From Streptomyces albiflavescens (GTDB lineage: Bacteria; Actinomycetota; Actinomycetes; Streptomycetales; Streptomycetaceae), in NCBI RefSeq assembly GCF_014645835.1, contig NZ_BMMM01000002.1:1-56279 (forward strand): a stretch of DNA of 56,279 nt, read 5' to 3'. Positions 1 to 9,766 of the stretch are shown here, piece after piece (the first letter of the stretch is position 1; each line of letters starts with the position of its first letter). The translations under genes and the position numbers were made by a program. The notes below the pieces were generated by a model. That model saw nothing but the letters and a program-made list of their open reading frames with translations. It did not search any database and was not told the origin of the DNA.

Positions 1-34
1 AAACCCCCGTACCGGGAAACGGTACGGGGGTTTT
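1..34. terminator. Intrinsic terminator, 14-bp perfect stem
   Basis: A perfect 14-bp inverted repeat (1-14 with 20-33) encloses a GGAAA loop and is followed by TTTT. Because the stem itself begins with AAA and ends with TTT, it could work in both directions. It probably ends transcription of a gene lying to the left of the window. Confidence 0.85.
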
Positions 35-67
35 CTGCGTTCCGGATCAATTTCCGGATCGATTCCA

Positions 68-99
68 GGGGCCTCCTTGTAACAAGAGGCCCCTTTTTT
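68..99 (+). terminator. Intrinsic terminator reading rightward
   Basis: GGGGCCTC (68-75) pairs with GAGGCCCC (86-93). An extra TTG/CAA pairing sits near the loop, and six T residues follow (94-99). The U tract lies on the plus strand, so this is a second, tandem terminator for the gene left of the window. It sits 7 bp from the stop codon of the convergent DUF58 gene. Confidence 0.85.
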
Positions 100-106
100 G
101 CGTCCG

Positions 107-1416
107 CTACAGCCGCCCCGCGGCCTTCAGTGCCAGATACGCGTCCGCGAGAGCAGGCGCCAGGTCGTCCGGAGTCGCATCGACGACCGTGACACCGTGG
201 CGCTGAAGTTGTTCGGCGGTGCGATGACGTTCTGTCTGGGCCTGGGCCGCGGCGGCCGCTTCGTACAGCCCTTCGGCGTTTCCCCGCGCCTTCGCCATAC
301 GGGCGATGTGCGGATCGGCGACCGATGCCACCAGGACCGTATGGCGCTGAGTGAGGAGCGGGAGCACGGGAAGCAGGCCCTCCTCGATGGGGGCCGCGTC
401 GAGGCTGGTCAGAAGGACGATCAGGGAGCGGCGTGGGGCCGTACGGAGTGCCGTGGCGGTGAGGCCGCGGGCGTCCGTCTCGACGAGTTCAGGTTCGAGG
501 GTCGCCATCGCGTTGACCAGGGACGGGAGGACGTCGCCCGCCGCTCGGCCCTGGACGAGGGCGCGCACTCGGCGGTCGTATGCGAGAAGGTGCACGCGGT
601 CGCCGGCCCGGGAGGCCAGCGCCCCGAGGAGTAGAGCCGCGTCCATGGAGGCGTCGAGGCGCGGGGCGTCACCCACACGGCCTGCGGAGGTGCGGCCCGT
701 GTCGAGGACCAGAAGGATGTGGCGGTCGCGTTCGGGGCGCCAGGTTCGTACGGCGACCGTGGTCTGGCGGGCGGTGGCGCGCCAGTCGATGGAGCGGGTG
801 TCGTCGCCGGGGACGTATTCGCGAAGGCTGTCGAACTCCGTGCCCTCGCCCCGCGTGAGCACGCTGGTGCGGCCGTCGAGTTCGCGGAGCCGGGCCAGTT
901 TGGAAGGGAGGTGCTTGCGGCTGGTGAAGGGCGGCAGGACTCGTACCGTCCACGGGACTTTGTGGCTGCCCTGCCGGGCGAAGAGGCCGAGTGGGCCGTA
1001 CGAGCGGATGGTCACGCGGTCCGCCTTGCGGTCGCCGCGGCGGGTGGGGCGCAGGCGGGTCGTGAGGCGTCGGCGTTCGCCGGCGGGGACCGTCAGGCGG
1101 TGGCGTGAGGCGGCTACCTCGGTGCCAGGTTCCCAGCTGCTCGGTGGCCACGCGTCGCGGAGGTGGGCGCGCAGGGGGCGGCCGGAGGCGTTGGTGACGG
1201 TCAGGGCGACGTCGGCGGTTTCGCCGAGGCGTACCGAGGTGTCGCCGGAGCGGGTCAGGCCGAGGCGTCGTACAGGCGCCGCGAGGGCGGCGTCGCAGGC
1301 GCAGGCCAGGGCCAGGGGCACGTTCACGGCGAGGATGCCTGTCCAGCTCGGCTCCCAGATGCCTACGGGGAGTGTGCCGAGGGCTGCCAGGAGGGCGGCG
1401 CGTCCGGTGAGTGCCA

Positions 1417-1417
<1 letters not shown>
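107..1417 (-). CDS. DUF58 domain protein, partner of MoxR ATPase
   Basis: 436 aa. The N-terminus has two hydrophobic segments (about residues 5-45), followed by a beta-rich region. The DUF58 signature region around residues 190-215 contains GTEFDSLREYVPGD and IDWRATAR, and a von Willebrand A-like fold follows with LVLDTGRTS. Proteins of this family are membrane-anchored and usually encoded next to a MoxR ATPase. They are thought to act with it as chaperone-like modules for envelope or enzyme maturation, but no substrate can be read from the sequence. The ATG overlaps the moxR stop by one base (TGATG), so the two are translationally coupled. This is the last gene of the five-gene operon. Confidence 0.93.
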
Positions 1418-2405
<988 letters not shown>

Positions 2406-2409
<4 letters not shown>

Positions 2410-3596
2410 GAACGGCGTACCTCTCTTTCGAGGGCGTCGAGTTGGTCGGCGAGTGCGATGAGGGCCGCGTCGTCGCGGGGCGGCGGTCCGAAGAGGAGGG
2501 AGTGCAGGGCCTGGCCGTCGCCTTGGAGATGGGCGGACAGGGCGGGGAGCAGGGCCTCGGGCGCGTGCGCCTGGGCGGGGGGTACGCCGATGAGGGGGGC
2601 GAGGCGGGTGCGGGTGGTGGAGCGCAGAGCGCTCGCGGCGCGGTCGCGGGCGTTGGCTTTGCGGTAGAGGCGGGCGCGGCCTTCGACGGTCTCGGAGGCG
2701 CGGATCGCGACGGGGAGACGTTCGGGTACCAGGGGGCCGAGTCGGCGTGCCCGCCAGAGGGCGGCCAGGGCTGCCGCGATGAAGAGCTGCAGCGTGCCCC
2801 AGAGCCAGCCCGAGGGGAGCAGGTCGAAGAAGCTCTGGTCGCCCGCGTCGGTGGCCGAGGTGTCGGAGAGCGAGGGGAGGTACCAGACCAAGTGGGACCG
2901 GGAACCGAGCAGTTGAAGGGCGAGCGAGGCGTTGCCCTGCTCGTCGAGGCGGTCGTTGTAGAGGATGTCGGGGGCGCCGAGTACGACGGTGTCGCCGCTC
3001 CCGGAAGCTGCCGGGAGGCGCAGGAGCGTGGGCAGGCCGTCGCTGGGGTAGCACGCGTCGGCGCCTGGATCGGTGGTGGTGTAGCGGACGCCGCCCGTGT
3101 CGGCGCTGCCCGCTCGCCGGGCGGCGGGCAGCGTGCAGTCGGGGGAGAGCGTCGAGTCGAAGCTGACCGCAGGGTCGGCGGTGACCCTTGGGGCGAGGGT
3201 GCCGAGGGAGGGCGGCCCGGGGGAGATCAGGATCGTGCGGCCGGCGGAGTTCTCGGTCGCCGTGTGGAGGAGTGTCTGCTGACGTTTGGTCAGCAGGTCG
3301 GGGACGGCGATCAGGAGAGTGGTGTCGGAGTCGGCCGCGGCGCGGGCTTCGTCCAGTGTGGTGACCATGCGCGTGGACACCCCCCGTTCGGCGAGGAGCT
3401 CGGCGACGGCGCGGCTGCCGTAGGGGTCGGCGGAGCGCGGGTCGAGGCGGCCGTGCTGGGCGTCCGAGCGGACTGCGGCGATCGCGACGGCGGCCGCCAG
3501 CAGGATCACGAGCGCGATGACGATCCCACGGGCGCGGGTCCATACCTGGCGGGCGGTGGGCGAGACCGAGGTGGACGTGAGGGTGGCCCCGGTCAT
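2406..3596 (-). CDS. DUF4350 membrane protein
   Basis: 396 aa. One transmembrane helix lies near residues 22-42 (ALVILLAAAVAIAAV). Next is a soluble region with DPRSADPYGSRAVAELLAERGV, the start typical of DUF4350 and resembling ABC-2-associated GldG-like folds. A second hydrophobic segment near residues 270-290 (LWGTLQLFIAAALAALW) follows, then a cytosolic tail. The protein probably works with the neighbouring MoxR-DUF58-DUF4129 membrane module. Its ATG overlaps the DUF4129 stop (ATGA) and its stop overlaps the moxR start. The molecular function is not known to me. Confidence 0.88.
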
Positions 3597-4339
3597 GAGG
3601 CGCCCTCCTGGCGGGCGTTGTGGGCCGTGCTCTGGGTGCTGTTGGCGAGTACGGGTCTGGTGCGTTCCAGGTCGCGATCGAGTTCGGTGAGGCGTTGGTA
3701 TGTACGCGAGTCGGCGGACCGTCCGCCGTATGTGACGTCGTCGAAGTCCCGGGACGCTGCGCGCAGTCGGTCCGTGTGGGAGGGCAGGGTGCGGCTCGCT
3801 TCGGCGGCTGCCTCGTCCGCCGTGCGGCCGGGGCGCGGATCGAGCAGGGCGCGCTCCTCCAACGAGCGGACGACGGCGCGCATGCGTTCCTGGACGGCCT
3901 GGTTCCAATGGGCCTGGGCGGCGTGTGCCTCCGCGGCCGCGCGGTGTTCGGCGGCGCTCTTGGGGCGGTCGTCGAAGAGCGCGGCGGACGACGTGGGAGT
4001 CCGGTGGGGGGTGCCCAGACGCCACCAGAGGGCGGCGACGACCGCCACGACGGCCAGCACGATGACGACAAGTCCCAGCGCTCCGCCGGGCGTTGCGGCG
4101 GAGGCGGCGCTGAACAGCTTGTCGACCCAGTCCCAGAAGGCGTTCAGCGCACGTTGGACCAGGCCGGGGTCGTTCTCGTGGTACATCCGCTTGGACAGCT
4201 CGCGCTTGGCCGCCTCCCGCGCGGGGTCGCGCGGGATCGTCACCGGTGGTTCGTCGCCGCGCGGCAGCGCGAGGACCGCTGTGGCGCCGGTGTGCGGCAG
4301 TGCCAGTACCGCCGTGAGTACTCCCCCCGCCGGGTTCAC
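3593..4339 (-). CDS. DUF4129 domain protein
   Basis: 248 aa. A signal-like hydrophobic N-terminus is followed by an extracytoplasmic segment, one strong transmembrane helix (GLVVIVLAVVAVVAALWW, about residues 90-107), and a cytosolic DUF4129 region. That region has the typical RMRAVVRSLEERALLDPRPGRTA-type core, with DVTYGG further on. A GTG start is chosen because GGGGAG sits 8 bases upstream and no ATG lies in frame after the previous gene. There is a 4-base gap to the upstream gene and an ATGA overlap with DUF4350. In this operon it is probably a structural membrane partner of the MoxR module. Confidence 0.87.
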   Translation of the reverse strand: MNPAGGVLTAVLALPHTGATAVLALPRGDEPPVTIPRDPAREAAKRELSKRMYHENDPGLVQRALNAFWDWVDKLFSAASAATPGGALGLVVIVLAVVAVVAALWWRLGTPHRTPTSSAALFDDRPKSAAEHRAAAEAHAAQAHWNQAVQERMRAVVRSLEERALLDPRPGRTADEAAAEASRTLPSHTDRLRAASRDFDDVTYGGRSADSRTYQRLTELDRDLERTRPVLANSTQSTAHNARQEGAS

Positions 4340-4343
4340 CGCA

Positions 4344-5699
4344 TCAGCTCCCCGGAGTGGTGCCAGGGGCGTCGGAGCCGTAGTCCTCGCCGGCGGCGCG
4401 GGCCAGGTCGAGGTCGAGCGCCTCGCGGCGGATGCGCTGGTCGATGTAGAGGAGCACGGTGACGCCCGCGGTGATCGGGAAGGTGAGCATGGATCCGATG
4501 ACCGAGCCGATGCCGCTGACGATCAGGAATGTCCAGCCGAGGTCGCCGCTGCCGCTTTGGAGGAAGCCGGTGACGCCGTCGCCGCTGAGGGCCGCGGCCA
4601 GGAAGGCGAACGGGATCACGACGATCGACGCCACGATGTTGGCGATGATCGTGGCGAGCAACTGGATGCCGAAGACCCGCCACCACGAGCCGCGCACGAG
4701 CTTCGCGGAGCGGCTCATCGACTTCCAGATGCTCTGCTTCTCCAGCATCAGCGCCGGCGAGGCGAGCGAGAAGCGGATCATCAGCCAGAGGGCGACGATG
4801 CCGGTGCCGAGTCCGCCGAGAATGGCGAGTGCGGCACCCGCGTCACCGGCGCCGGCCGCCGCTGCGAGTACGCCCGGCAGAGCTCCGACGGCGACGACCG
4901 CGACGGCGATGAGCGGCAGCAGGAAGGTCAGGCCGAACAGCTTCGGAAGCTGAGGACGCGCGTCCTGCCAGGCCTCGGCCGTGGTGACCGACCTACCGAG
5001 CACCGCGCGGCTGGTCACGCTCGTGAGCAGGGCCGTCGCGACGATGGTGCCGAGCAGGGTGATGAGCAGGATGACGCCGGAGTTCAGCAGCGTGTCGCCC
5101 AGGGCGCGGCTCAGCTCGCTGACGGTGGCGCTCGGGTCGTTGAGGGCGTCCGTGTTGGCGGTGTCGTTCAGGACGAAGCCCTGGAGCAGGATGACCGCGA
5201 TCTCCGTGACGACGGCGACGGCCAGCGAGATACCGAGGACGGTGCGCCAGTAGGTGCGCATCGTGGAGACGGCGCCGTCGAGGATCTCGCCGACGCCGAG
5301 GGGCCGGAGCGGGATCACGCCGGGCTTGGCGGCGGGCGGCGGCCCGCCCCAGTTGCCTCCCCAGCCGGCGGGACCTCCGCGACCGGGGCCTCCCCAGCCG
5401 CCGTAGCCGCCTCCCTGGCCTCCGCCGCCGGCGGGGCCTCCCGGGCCGCCGGGATGCCCGCCGCCCCAGCCCGGGCCGGGCGGAGGTGGTGGCGGCGTCT
5501 GGCCGGGGCCCTGCGGGCTGGGAGCGGACCACTGGCCGGGCGGGGGCTGCTCCTTGGACCACTTCGAGGGCGGTTCCGGCTGGTCCGTGCCGCCCTGGCC
5601 CGAGGGCTGCTCCGTGGGCTGCGCGGGGCCGGAGGAGCCCGGCTCCTGTCCGTCGGAGGGGGCAGATCCGGGCGAGGCCCAGCCCGGAGTGTCTTTCAT
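4344..5699 (-). CDS. Polytopic membrane protein with Pro/Gly-rich N-terminus
   Basis: 451 aa. The first ~150 residues are low-complexity Pro/Gly/Gln/Trp, with GGYGGWGGPGRGGPAGWG-like repeats. About six transmembrane helices follow, beginning with LGVGEILDGAVSTMRTYW, a motif seen in membrane domains of the glycerophosphodiester-phosphodiesterase-associated type in actinomycetes. No catalytic domain is visible, so an enzyme call is not justified. The start is the ATG at 5699 with GAAGGAG just upstream, not the longer in-frame extension. It is the first gene of the operon running to DUF58 and is divergent from mtnA across 140 bp that should hold both promoters. Confidence 0.85.
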   Translation of the reverse strand: MKDTPGWASPGSAPSDGQEPGSSGPAQPTEQPSGQGGTDQPEPPSKWSKEQPPPGQWSAPSPQGPGQTPPPPPPGPGWGGGHPGGPGGPAGGGGQGGGYGGWGGPGRGGPAGWGGNWGGPPPAAKPGVIPLRPLGVGEILDGAVSTMRTYWRTVLGISLAVAVVTEIAVILLQGFVLNDTANTDALNDPSATVSELSRALGDTLLNSGVILLITLLGTIVATALLTSVTSRAVLGRSVTTAEAWQDARPQLPKLFGLTFLLPLIAVAVVAVGALPGVLAAAAGAGDAGAALAILGGLGTGIVALWLMIRFSLASPALMLEKQSIWKSMSRSAKLVRGSWWRVFGIQLLATIIANIVASIVVIPFAFLAAALSGDGVTGFLQSGSGDLGWTFLIVSGIGSVIGSMLTFPITAGVTVLLYIDQRIRREALDLDLARAAGEDYGSDAPGTTPGS

Positions 5700-5839
5700 C
5701 GTCGCTCCTTCACGGTGCCCGTCCGCGGTCGCGGCGGCAGGTTGGCAGCCATCGTGCCACGGTGTGCCCGGCAAGTGACCGGGCGCCGTATGGGCTGCGC
5801 ACCTTCAATTGTCCGCCCGGTACGGGGCAGACTGGGCGG

Positions 5840-6985
5840 ATGGCTGATCAGTACGCGCAATCCCGCGAGGACAGCGGGTCGACGGAGATACCGGTGCTCC
5901 GCTGGGACGAGCCACCCGAAGGCCCCGTACTGGTCCTTCTCGACCAGACGAGACTGCCGGCCGAGGAAGTCGAGTTGGTGTGCACCGACGCTCCCGCGCT
6001 GGTGGAGGCGATCCGCGCGCTCGCCGTGCGCGGGGCGCCGTTGCTCGGCATCGCGGGGGCGTACGGCGTCGCGCTCGCCGCCGTGCGTGGCTTCGACGTC
6101 GACGACGCCGCCCGGGCGCTGGCCGGCGCCCGGCCCACCGCCGTGAACCTTGCTGTCGGCGTGCGCAGGGCGCAGGCGGCGTACCGAGCCGTGCTCTCCG
6201 GCGGCGGTGATCAGAAGCAGGCTGCCGGGGCGGCGCTCGCCGCGGCTCGGGCGTTGCATCGGGAGGACGCCGAGGCCAGCGCCCGGATGGCCGAGCACGG
6301 CCTGGCGCTGCTCGACGAGCTGTTGCCGGGCGGCGGGCACCGGATTCTGACCCACTGCAACACGGGGTCGCTGGTGTCCGGTGGGGAGGGCACGGCGTTC
6401 GCTGTGGCCCTCGCGGCGCACCGAGCGGGGCAGCTGCGAAGGCTGTGGGTGGACGAAACGCGGCCGTTGCTGCAAGGTGCTCGCCTGACGGCGTACGAAG
6501 CGGCGCGCCACGGAATGGCGTACACCTTGCTCACCGACAACGCGGCGGGCTCGCTGTTCGCGGCGGGGGAGGTGGACGCGGTGCTGATCGGGGCCGATCG
6601 GATCGCGGCCGACGGTTCGGTGGCGAACAAGGTGGGGAGCTATCCGCTCGCGGTGCTGGCCCGGTATCACCACGTGCCGTTCATCGTGGTGGCACCGGTG
6701 ACGACGGTGGATCCGGACACCCCGGACGGGGCGTCCATCGAGGTCGAGCAGCGCGCGAGTCATGAAGTGACCGAGGTCACAGCACCCCAGGTGCCGGTGG
6801 CGGGAGCGGAAGCGGGAGGCGGGATACCGGTGGCACCTCTGGGGACCCAGGCGTACAACCCGGCGTTCGACGTGACGCCGCCCGAGTTGGTGACGGCGAT
6901 CGTCACCGAAGTGGGCGCCGTGTCGCCCGTGACGGCTGAGGCGCTCGCCGAGCTGTGTGACAGGTCACGCCAGGTAACGATTTAG
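5840..6985 (+). CDS. mtnA: S-methyl-5-thioribose-1-phosphate isomerase
   Basis: 381 aa. MtnA converts methylthioribose-1-phosphate to methylthioribulose-1-phosphate in the methionine salvage pathway. Family landmarks are VRGAPLLGIAGAYGVALA (substrate phosphate region), ILTHCNTGSL with the catalytic Cys, the segment DETRPLLQGARLTAYE, and GADRIAADGSVANKVGSYPLA with the catalytic Asp. The C-terminus PAFDVTPPELVTAIVTE is also typical. Full length for the family. Its 3' end overlaps a likely regulatory region for mtrA, 8 bp downstream, so some readthrough into mtrA is possible. No other methionine salvage genes are next to it. Confidence 0.95.
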   Translation: MADQYAQSREDSGSTEIPVLRWDEPPEGPVLVLLDQTRLPAEEVELVCTDAPALVEAIRALAVRGAPLLGIAGAYGVALAAVRGFDVDDAARALAGARPTAVNLAVGVRRAQAAYRAVLSGGGDQKQAAGAALAAARALHREDAEASARMAEHGLALLDELLPGGGHRILTHCNTGSLVSGGEGTAFAVALAAHRAGQLRRLWVDETRPLLQGARLTAYEAARHGMAYTLLTDNAAGSLFAAGEVDAVLIGADRIAADGSVANKVGSYPLAVLARYHHVPFIVVAPVTTVDPDTPDGASIEVEQRASHEVTEVTAPQVPVAGAEAGGGIPVAPLGTQAYNPAFDVTPPELVTAIVTEVGAVSPVTAEALAELCDRSRQVTI

Positions 6986-6989
6986 TTAA
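6957..6989 (+). promoter_or_regulatory. Putative MtrA site upstream of mtrA
   Basis: A palindrome GTGACAGGTCAC (6957-6968) is followed by GTAAC (6974-6978) and GTTAA (6985-6989), with six bases between these last two. Direct repeats of GTAAC-like pentamers with 6-bp spacing are the type of site reported for Streptomyces MtrA. The position a few bases before the mtrA start suggests autoregulation. Identification is by eye only. Confidence 0.4.
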
Positions 6990-6993
6990 TGGG

Positions 6994-7683
6994 ATGATGT
7001 CGTTTATGAAGGGACGAGTCCTTGTCGTCGATGACGACACCGCACTGGCCGAGATGCTCGGCATTGTGTTGCGTGGTGAAGGTTTTGAGCCGTCTTTCGT
7101 AGCCGACGGCGACAAGGCGCTGGCCGCTTTCCGTGAGACCAAGCCCGATCTGGTGCTTCTGGACCTGATGCTTCCCGGCCGGGACGGCATCGAGGTGTGC
7201 CGCCTGATCAGGGCGGAGTCCGGGGTGCCGATCGTGATGCTCACGGCGAAGAGCGACACCGTCGATGTCGTGGTGGGCCTCGAATCGGGCGCCGACGACT
7301 ACATCGTGAAGCCATTCAAGCCAAAGGAGCTGGTGGCGCGGATCAGGGCGCGGCTGCGCCGTTCGGAGGAGCCGGCGCCCGAGCAGCTGGCCATCGGCGA
7401 TCTCGTCATCGACGTGGCCGGTCACTCTGTGAAGCGGGACGGGCAGTCGATCGCGCTGACGCCGCTGGAGTTCGACCTGCTGGTGGCGCTGGCCCGCAAG
7501 CCGTGGCAGGTCTTCACGCGTGAGGTCCTGCTGGAGCAGGTGTGGGGCTACCGCCACGCGGCGGACACCCGCCTGGTCAACGTCCATGTCCAGCGGCTGC
7601 GCTCCAAGGTCGAGAAGGACCCTGAGCGGCCGGAGATCGTGGTGACCGTTCGTGGTGTCGGTTACAAGGCCGGACCGAGCTGA
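6994..7683 (+). CDS. mtrA: OmpR-family response regulator MtrA
   Basis: 229 aa. The receiver domain has acidic residues D13-D15, the phospho-acceptor D57 in LVLLDLMLPGRDG, the switch Thr in VIMLTAKSD and Lys in DYIVKPFKP. A winged-helix OmpR domain follows with LTPLEFDLLVALARKPWQVFTREVLLEQVWGYR and VNVHVQRLRSKVE. MtrA is an essential or near-essential actinobacterial regulator of cell envelope, division and, in Streptomyces, development and antibiotic clusters. Several in-frame ATGs exist near the start (6994, 6997, 7006). Transcribed with mtrB, which starts 1 base after its stop. Confidence 0.98.
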   Translation: MMSFMKGRVLVVDDDTALAEMLGIVLRGEGFEPSFVADGDKALAAFRETKPDLVLLDLMLPGRDGIEVCRLIRAESGVPIVMLTAKSDTVDVVVGLESGADDYIVKPFKPKELVARIRARLRRSEEPAPEQLAIGDLVIDVAGHSVKRDGQSIALTPLEFDLLVALARKPWQVFTREVLLEQVWGYRHAADTRLVNVHVQRLRSKVEKDPERPEIVVTVRGVGYKAGPS

Positions 7684-7684
7684 C

Positions 7685-9766
7685 ATGTCCCGGGACAGTG
7701 CCGCTTCGGCGCCCGGCGAGCCGGGGGTCCGTTCGGGGCGGCCTGTCGGCCGGAAGGTGACGGGCTCCCGCTGGGGACGATTCATGGGGGGCGGGCTGCT
7801 GCAGGGCGGAGTCCAGGGCAGCCCGGTCCTTCGGCTGTTCATGCGCTGGGTGCGTAGGCCGCTGCTGCCCGTGATGCGGCTGTGGCGGCGCAACATCCAG
7901 CTCAAGATCGTCGTCACGACGCTGCTGATGTCGCTCGGAGTCGTGCTGCTGCTCGGCTTCGTGGTGATCGGGCAGGTGCGCAACGGGCTGCTGGACGCCA
8001 AGGTGAAGGCGTCGCAGAGCCAGGCCGTGGGTGGGTTCGCGGTCGCCGGCCAGAAGGCCGACAGCGCGGCGAGCGCGAGCGGCGGCGACGACAACTCGGG
8101 CTCCGACGGCAATCCCGTGCAGAACGTCAGCGGATGGATGAGCGATCTCGTGGAATCGCTCTCCAGCGGTGGCCAAGGCGCCTTCGACGTCGTGACCCTC
8201 AGCACCACCGCCGCGGACAACGAGAACAGAGGGCTCGGACAGCGCGCCTCAGGATTCGTCGAACCGACCCTCAGCGTGCCGGACGACCTGCGCAAGCGCG
8301 TCGACGCCGGTACCGGCGTGGCCCAGAGCTACACACGCATCAGCTACACCGACAACCGGGAGACCCAGCCGGCGCTCATCATCGGCAAGCAGGTCAACGA
8401 CCCGAACGGAGACCCGTATCAGCTCTACTACCTCTTCCCGCTGACGCAGGAGGAGAAGTCGCTGAGCCTGGTCAAGGGGACGCTGGCCACGGCCGGACTG
8501 TTCGTCGTGGTGCTGCTCGGGGCCATCGCCTGGCTCGTGGTGCGCCAAGTCGTCACGCCGGTGCGGATGGCGGCGGGGATCGCCGAGCGACTGTCCGCCG
8601 GGCGCCTCCAGGAACGTATGAAGGTCACCGGCGAGGACGACATCGCACGGCTCGGCGAGGCCTTCAACAAGATGGCGCAGAATCTGCAGCTGAAGATCCA
8701 GCAGCTGGAGGACCTGTCGCGGATGCAGCGACGGTTCGTGTCCGACGTGTCGCACGAGCTGCGTACACCGCTCACGACCGTCCGGATGGCGGCCGACGTC
8801 ATCCACGACGCGCGCGCGGACTTCGATCCGATGACCGCTCGGTCGGCCGAGCTGCTCGCCGATCAGCTGGACCGTTTCGAGACGCTGCTCGCGGACCTGC
8901 TGGAGATCAGCCGGTTCGACGCGGGCGCGGCGGCCCTGGAGGCCGAGCCGATAGACCTCCGCGAGGTCGTACGGCGGGTCGTCGGCGGGGCCGAGCCGCT
9001 CGCCGAGCGCAAGGGCACGCACATACGGGTCGTCGGCGATCAGCAGCCGGTGGTCGCCGAGGCGGATGCCCGGCGCGTGGAGCGGGTACTGCGCAATCTC
9101 GTCGTCAACGCCGTGGAGCACGGCGAGGGCAAGGACGTGGTCGTCAAGCTCGCCGCGGCGGGCGGGGCGGTCGCGGTCGCGGTGCGCGACTACGGCGTCG
9201 GGCTCAAGCCCGGCGAGGCGACCCGGGTGTTCAGCCGCTTCTGGCGAGCCGATCCGGCACGCGCGCGTACCACCGGTGGAACGGGGCTCGGGCTGTCCAT
9301 CGCGCTGGAGGACGCCCGGCTGCACGGCGGCTGGCTGCAGGCGTGGGGTGAGCCGGGCGGCGGTTCGCAGTTCCGGCTGACGCTGCCGCGGACGGCGGAC
9401 GAGCCGCTGCGCGGATCGCCGATACCGCTGGAGCCCAAGGACTCCCGGCGAAATCGTGGACTCAATGACGCCGGTCTGCCGCTCGGCGGCAGCGGCAAGC
9501 TCGCCACCGTGCCGATGCAGCAGCCCGCGGGCGGCCATGTGCCGCCGCGCGCGCCCATCGTGCCGCGACTGGCCGGAGTGTCGCCCACGGCCGACCCGAC
9601 GGCGCTGCCCGGCAACGGCGCGCGCGTGGTGCCGCGTCCCACTGGGGCGGCGCGACGGCCGGACGACACACCTGCCGCGGGCGGAGAGCTGACGGTCGAG
9701 GAACGCGGGCCCGACGGCGGGGAGCCGGAGGAGCTCGGACAAGGGGAGGCATTTCGTGGGCGCTGA
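7685..9766 (+). CDS. mtrB: Sensor histidine kinase MtrB
   Basis: 693 aa. The N-terminal cytosolic region precedes TM1 (IVVTTLLMSLGVVLLLGFVV). An extracytoplasmic sensor loop of about 180 residues leads to TM2 (TAGLFVVVLLGAIAWLVV), then a HAMP domain. The dimerisation domain has the phospho-acceptor His near residue 357 in FVSDVSHELRTPLTTVRM. The HATPase domain shows LRNLVVNAVEHGEG (N box), VRDYGVGLKPGE (G1) and GGTGLGLSIALEDA (G2). A Pro/Gly-rich tail of more than 100 residues follows. MtrB phosphorylates MtrA. The start ATG lies 1 base after the mtrA stop, and the 3' end overlaps lpqB by 11 bases, so the trio is one operon. Confidence 0.98.
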   Translation: MSRDSAASAPGEPGVRSGRPVGRKVTGSRWGRFMGGGLLQGGVQGSPVLRLFMRWVRRPLLPVMRLWRRNIQLKIVVTTLLMSLGVVLLLGFVVIGQVRNGLLDAKVKASQSQAVGGFAVAGQKADSAASASGGDDNSGSDGNPVQNVSGWMSDLVESLSSGGQGAFDVVTLSTTAADNENRGLGQRASGFVEPTLSVPDDLRKRVDAGTGVAQSYTRISYTDNRETQPALIIGKQVNDPNGDPYQLYYLFPLTQEEKSLSLVKGTLATAGLFVVVLLGAIAWLVVRQVVTPVRMAAGIAERLSAGRLQERMKVTGEDDIARLGEAFNKMAQNLQLKIQQLEDLSRMQRRFVSDVSHELRTPLTTVRMAADVIHDARADFDPMTARSAELLADQLDRFETLLADLLEISRFDAGAAALEAEPIDLREVVRRVVGGAEPLAERKGTHIRVVGDQQPVVAEADARRVERVLRNLVVNAVEHGEGKDVVVKLAAAGGAVAVAVRDYGVGLKPGEATRVFSRFWRADPARARTTGGTGLGLSIALEDARLHGGWLQAWGEPGGGSQFRLTLPRTADEPLRGSPIPLEPKDSRRNRGLNDAGLPLGGSGKLATVPMQQPAGGHVPPRAPIVPRLAGVSPTADPTALPGNGARVVPRPTGAARRPDDTPAAGGELTVEERGPDGGEPEELGQGEAFRGR

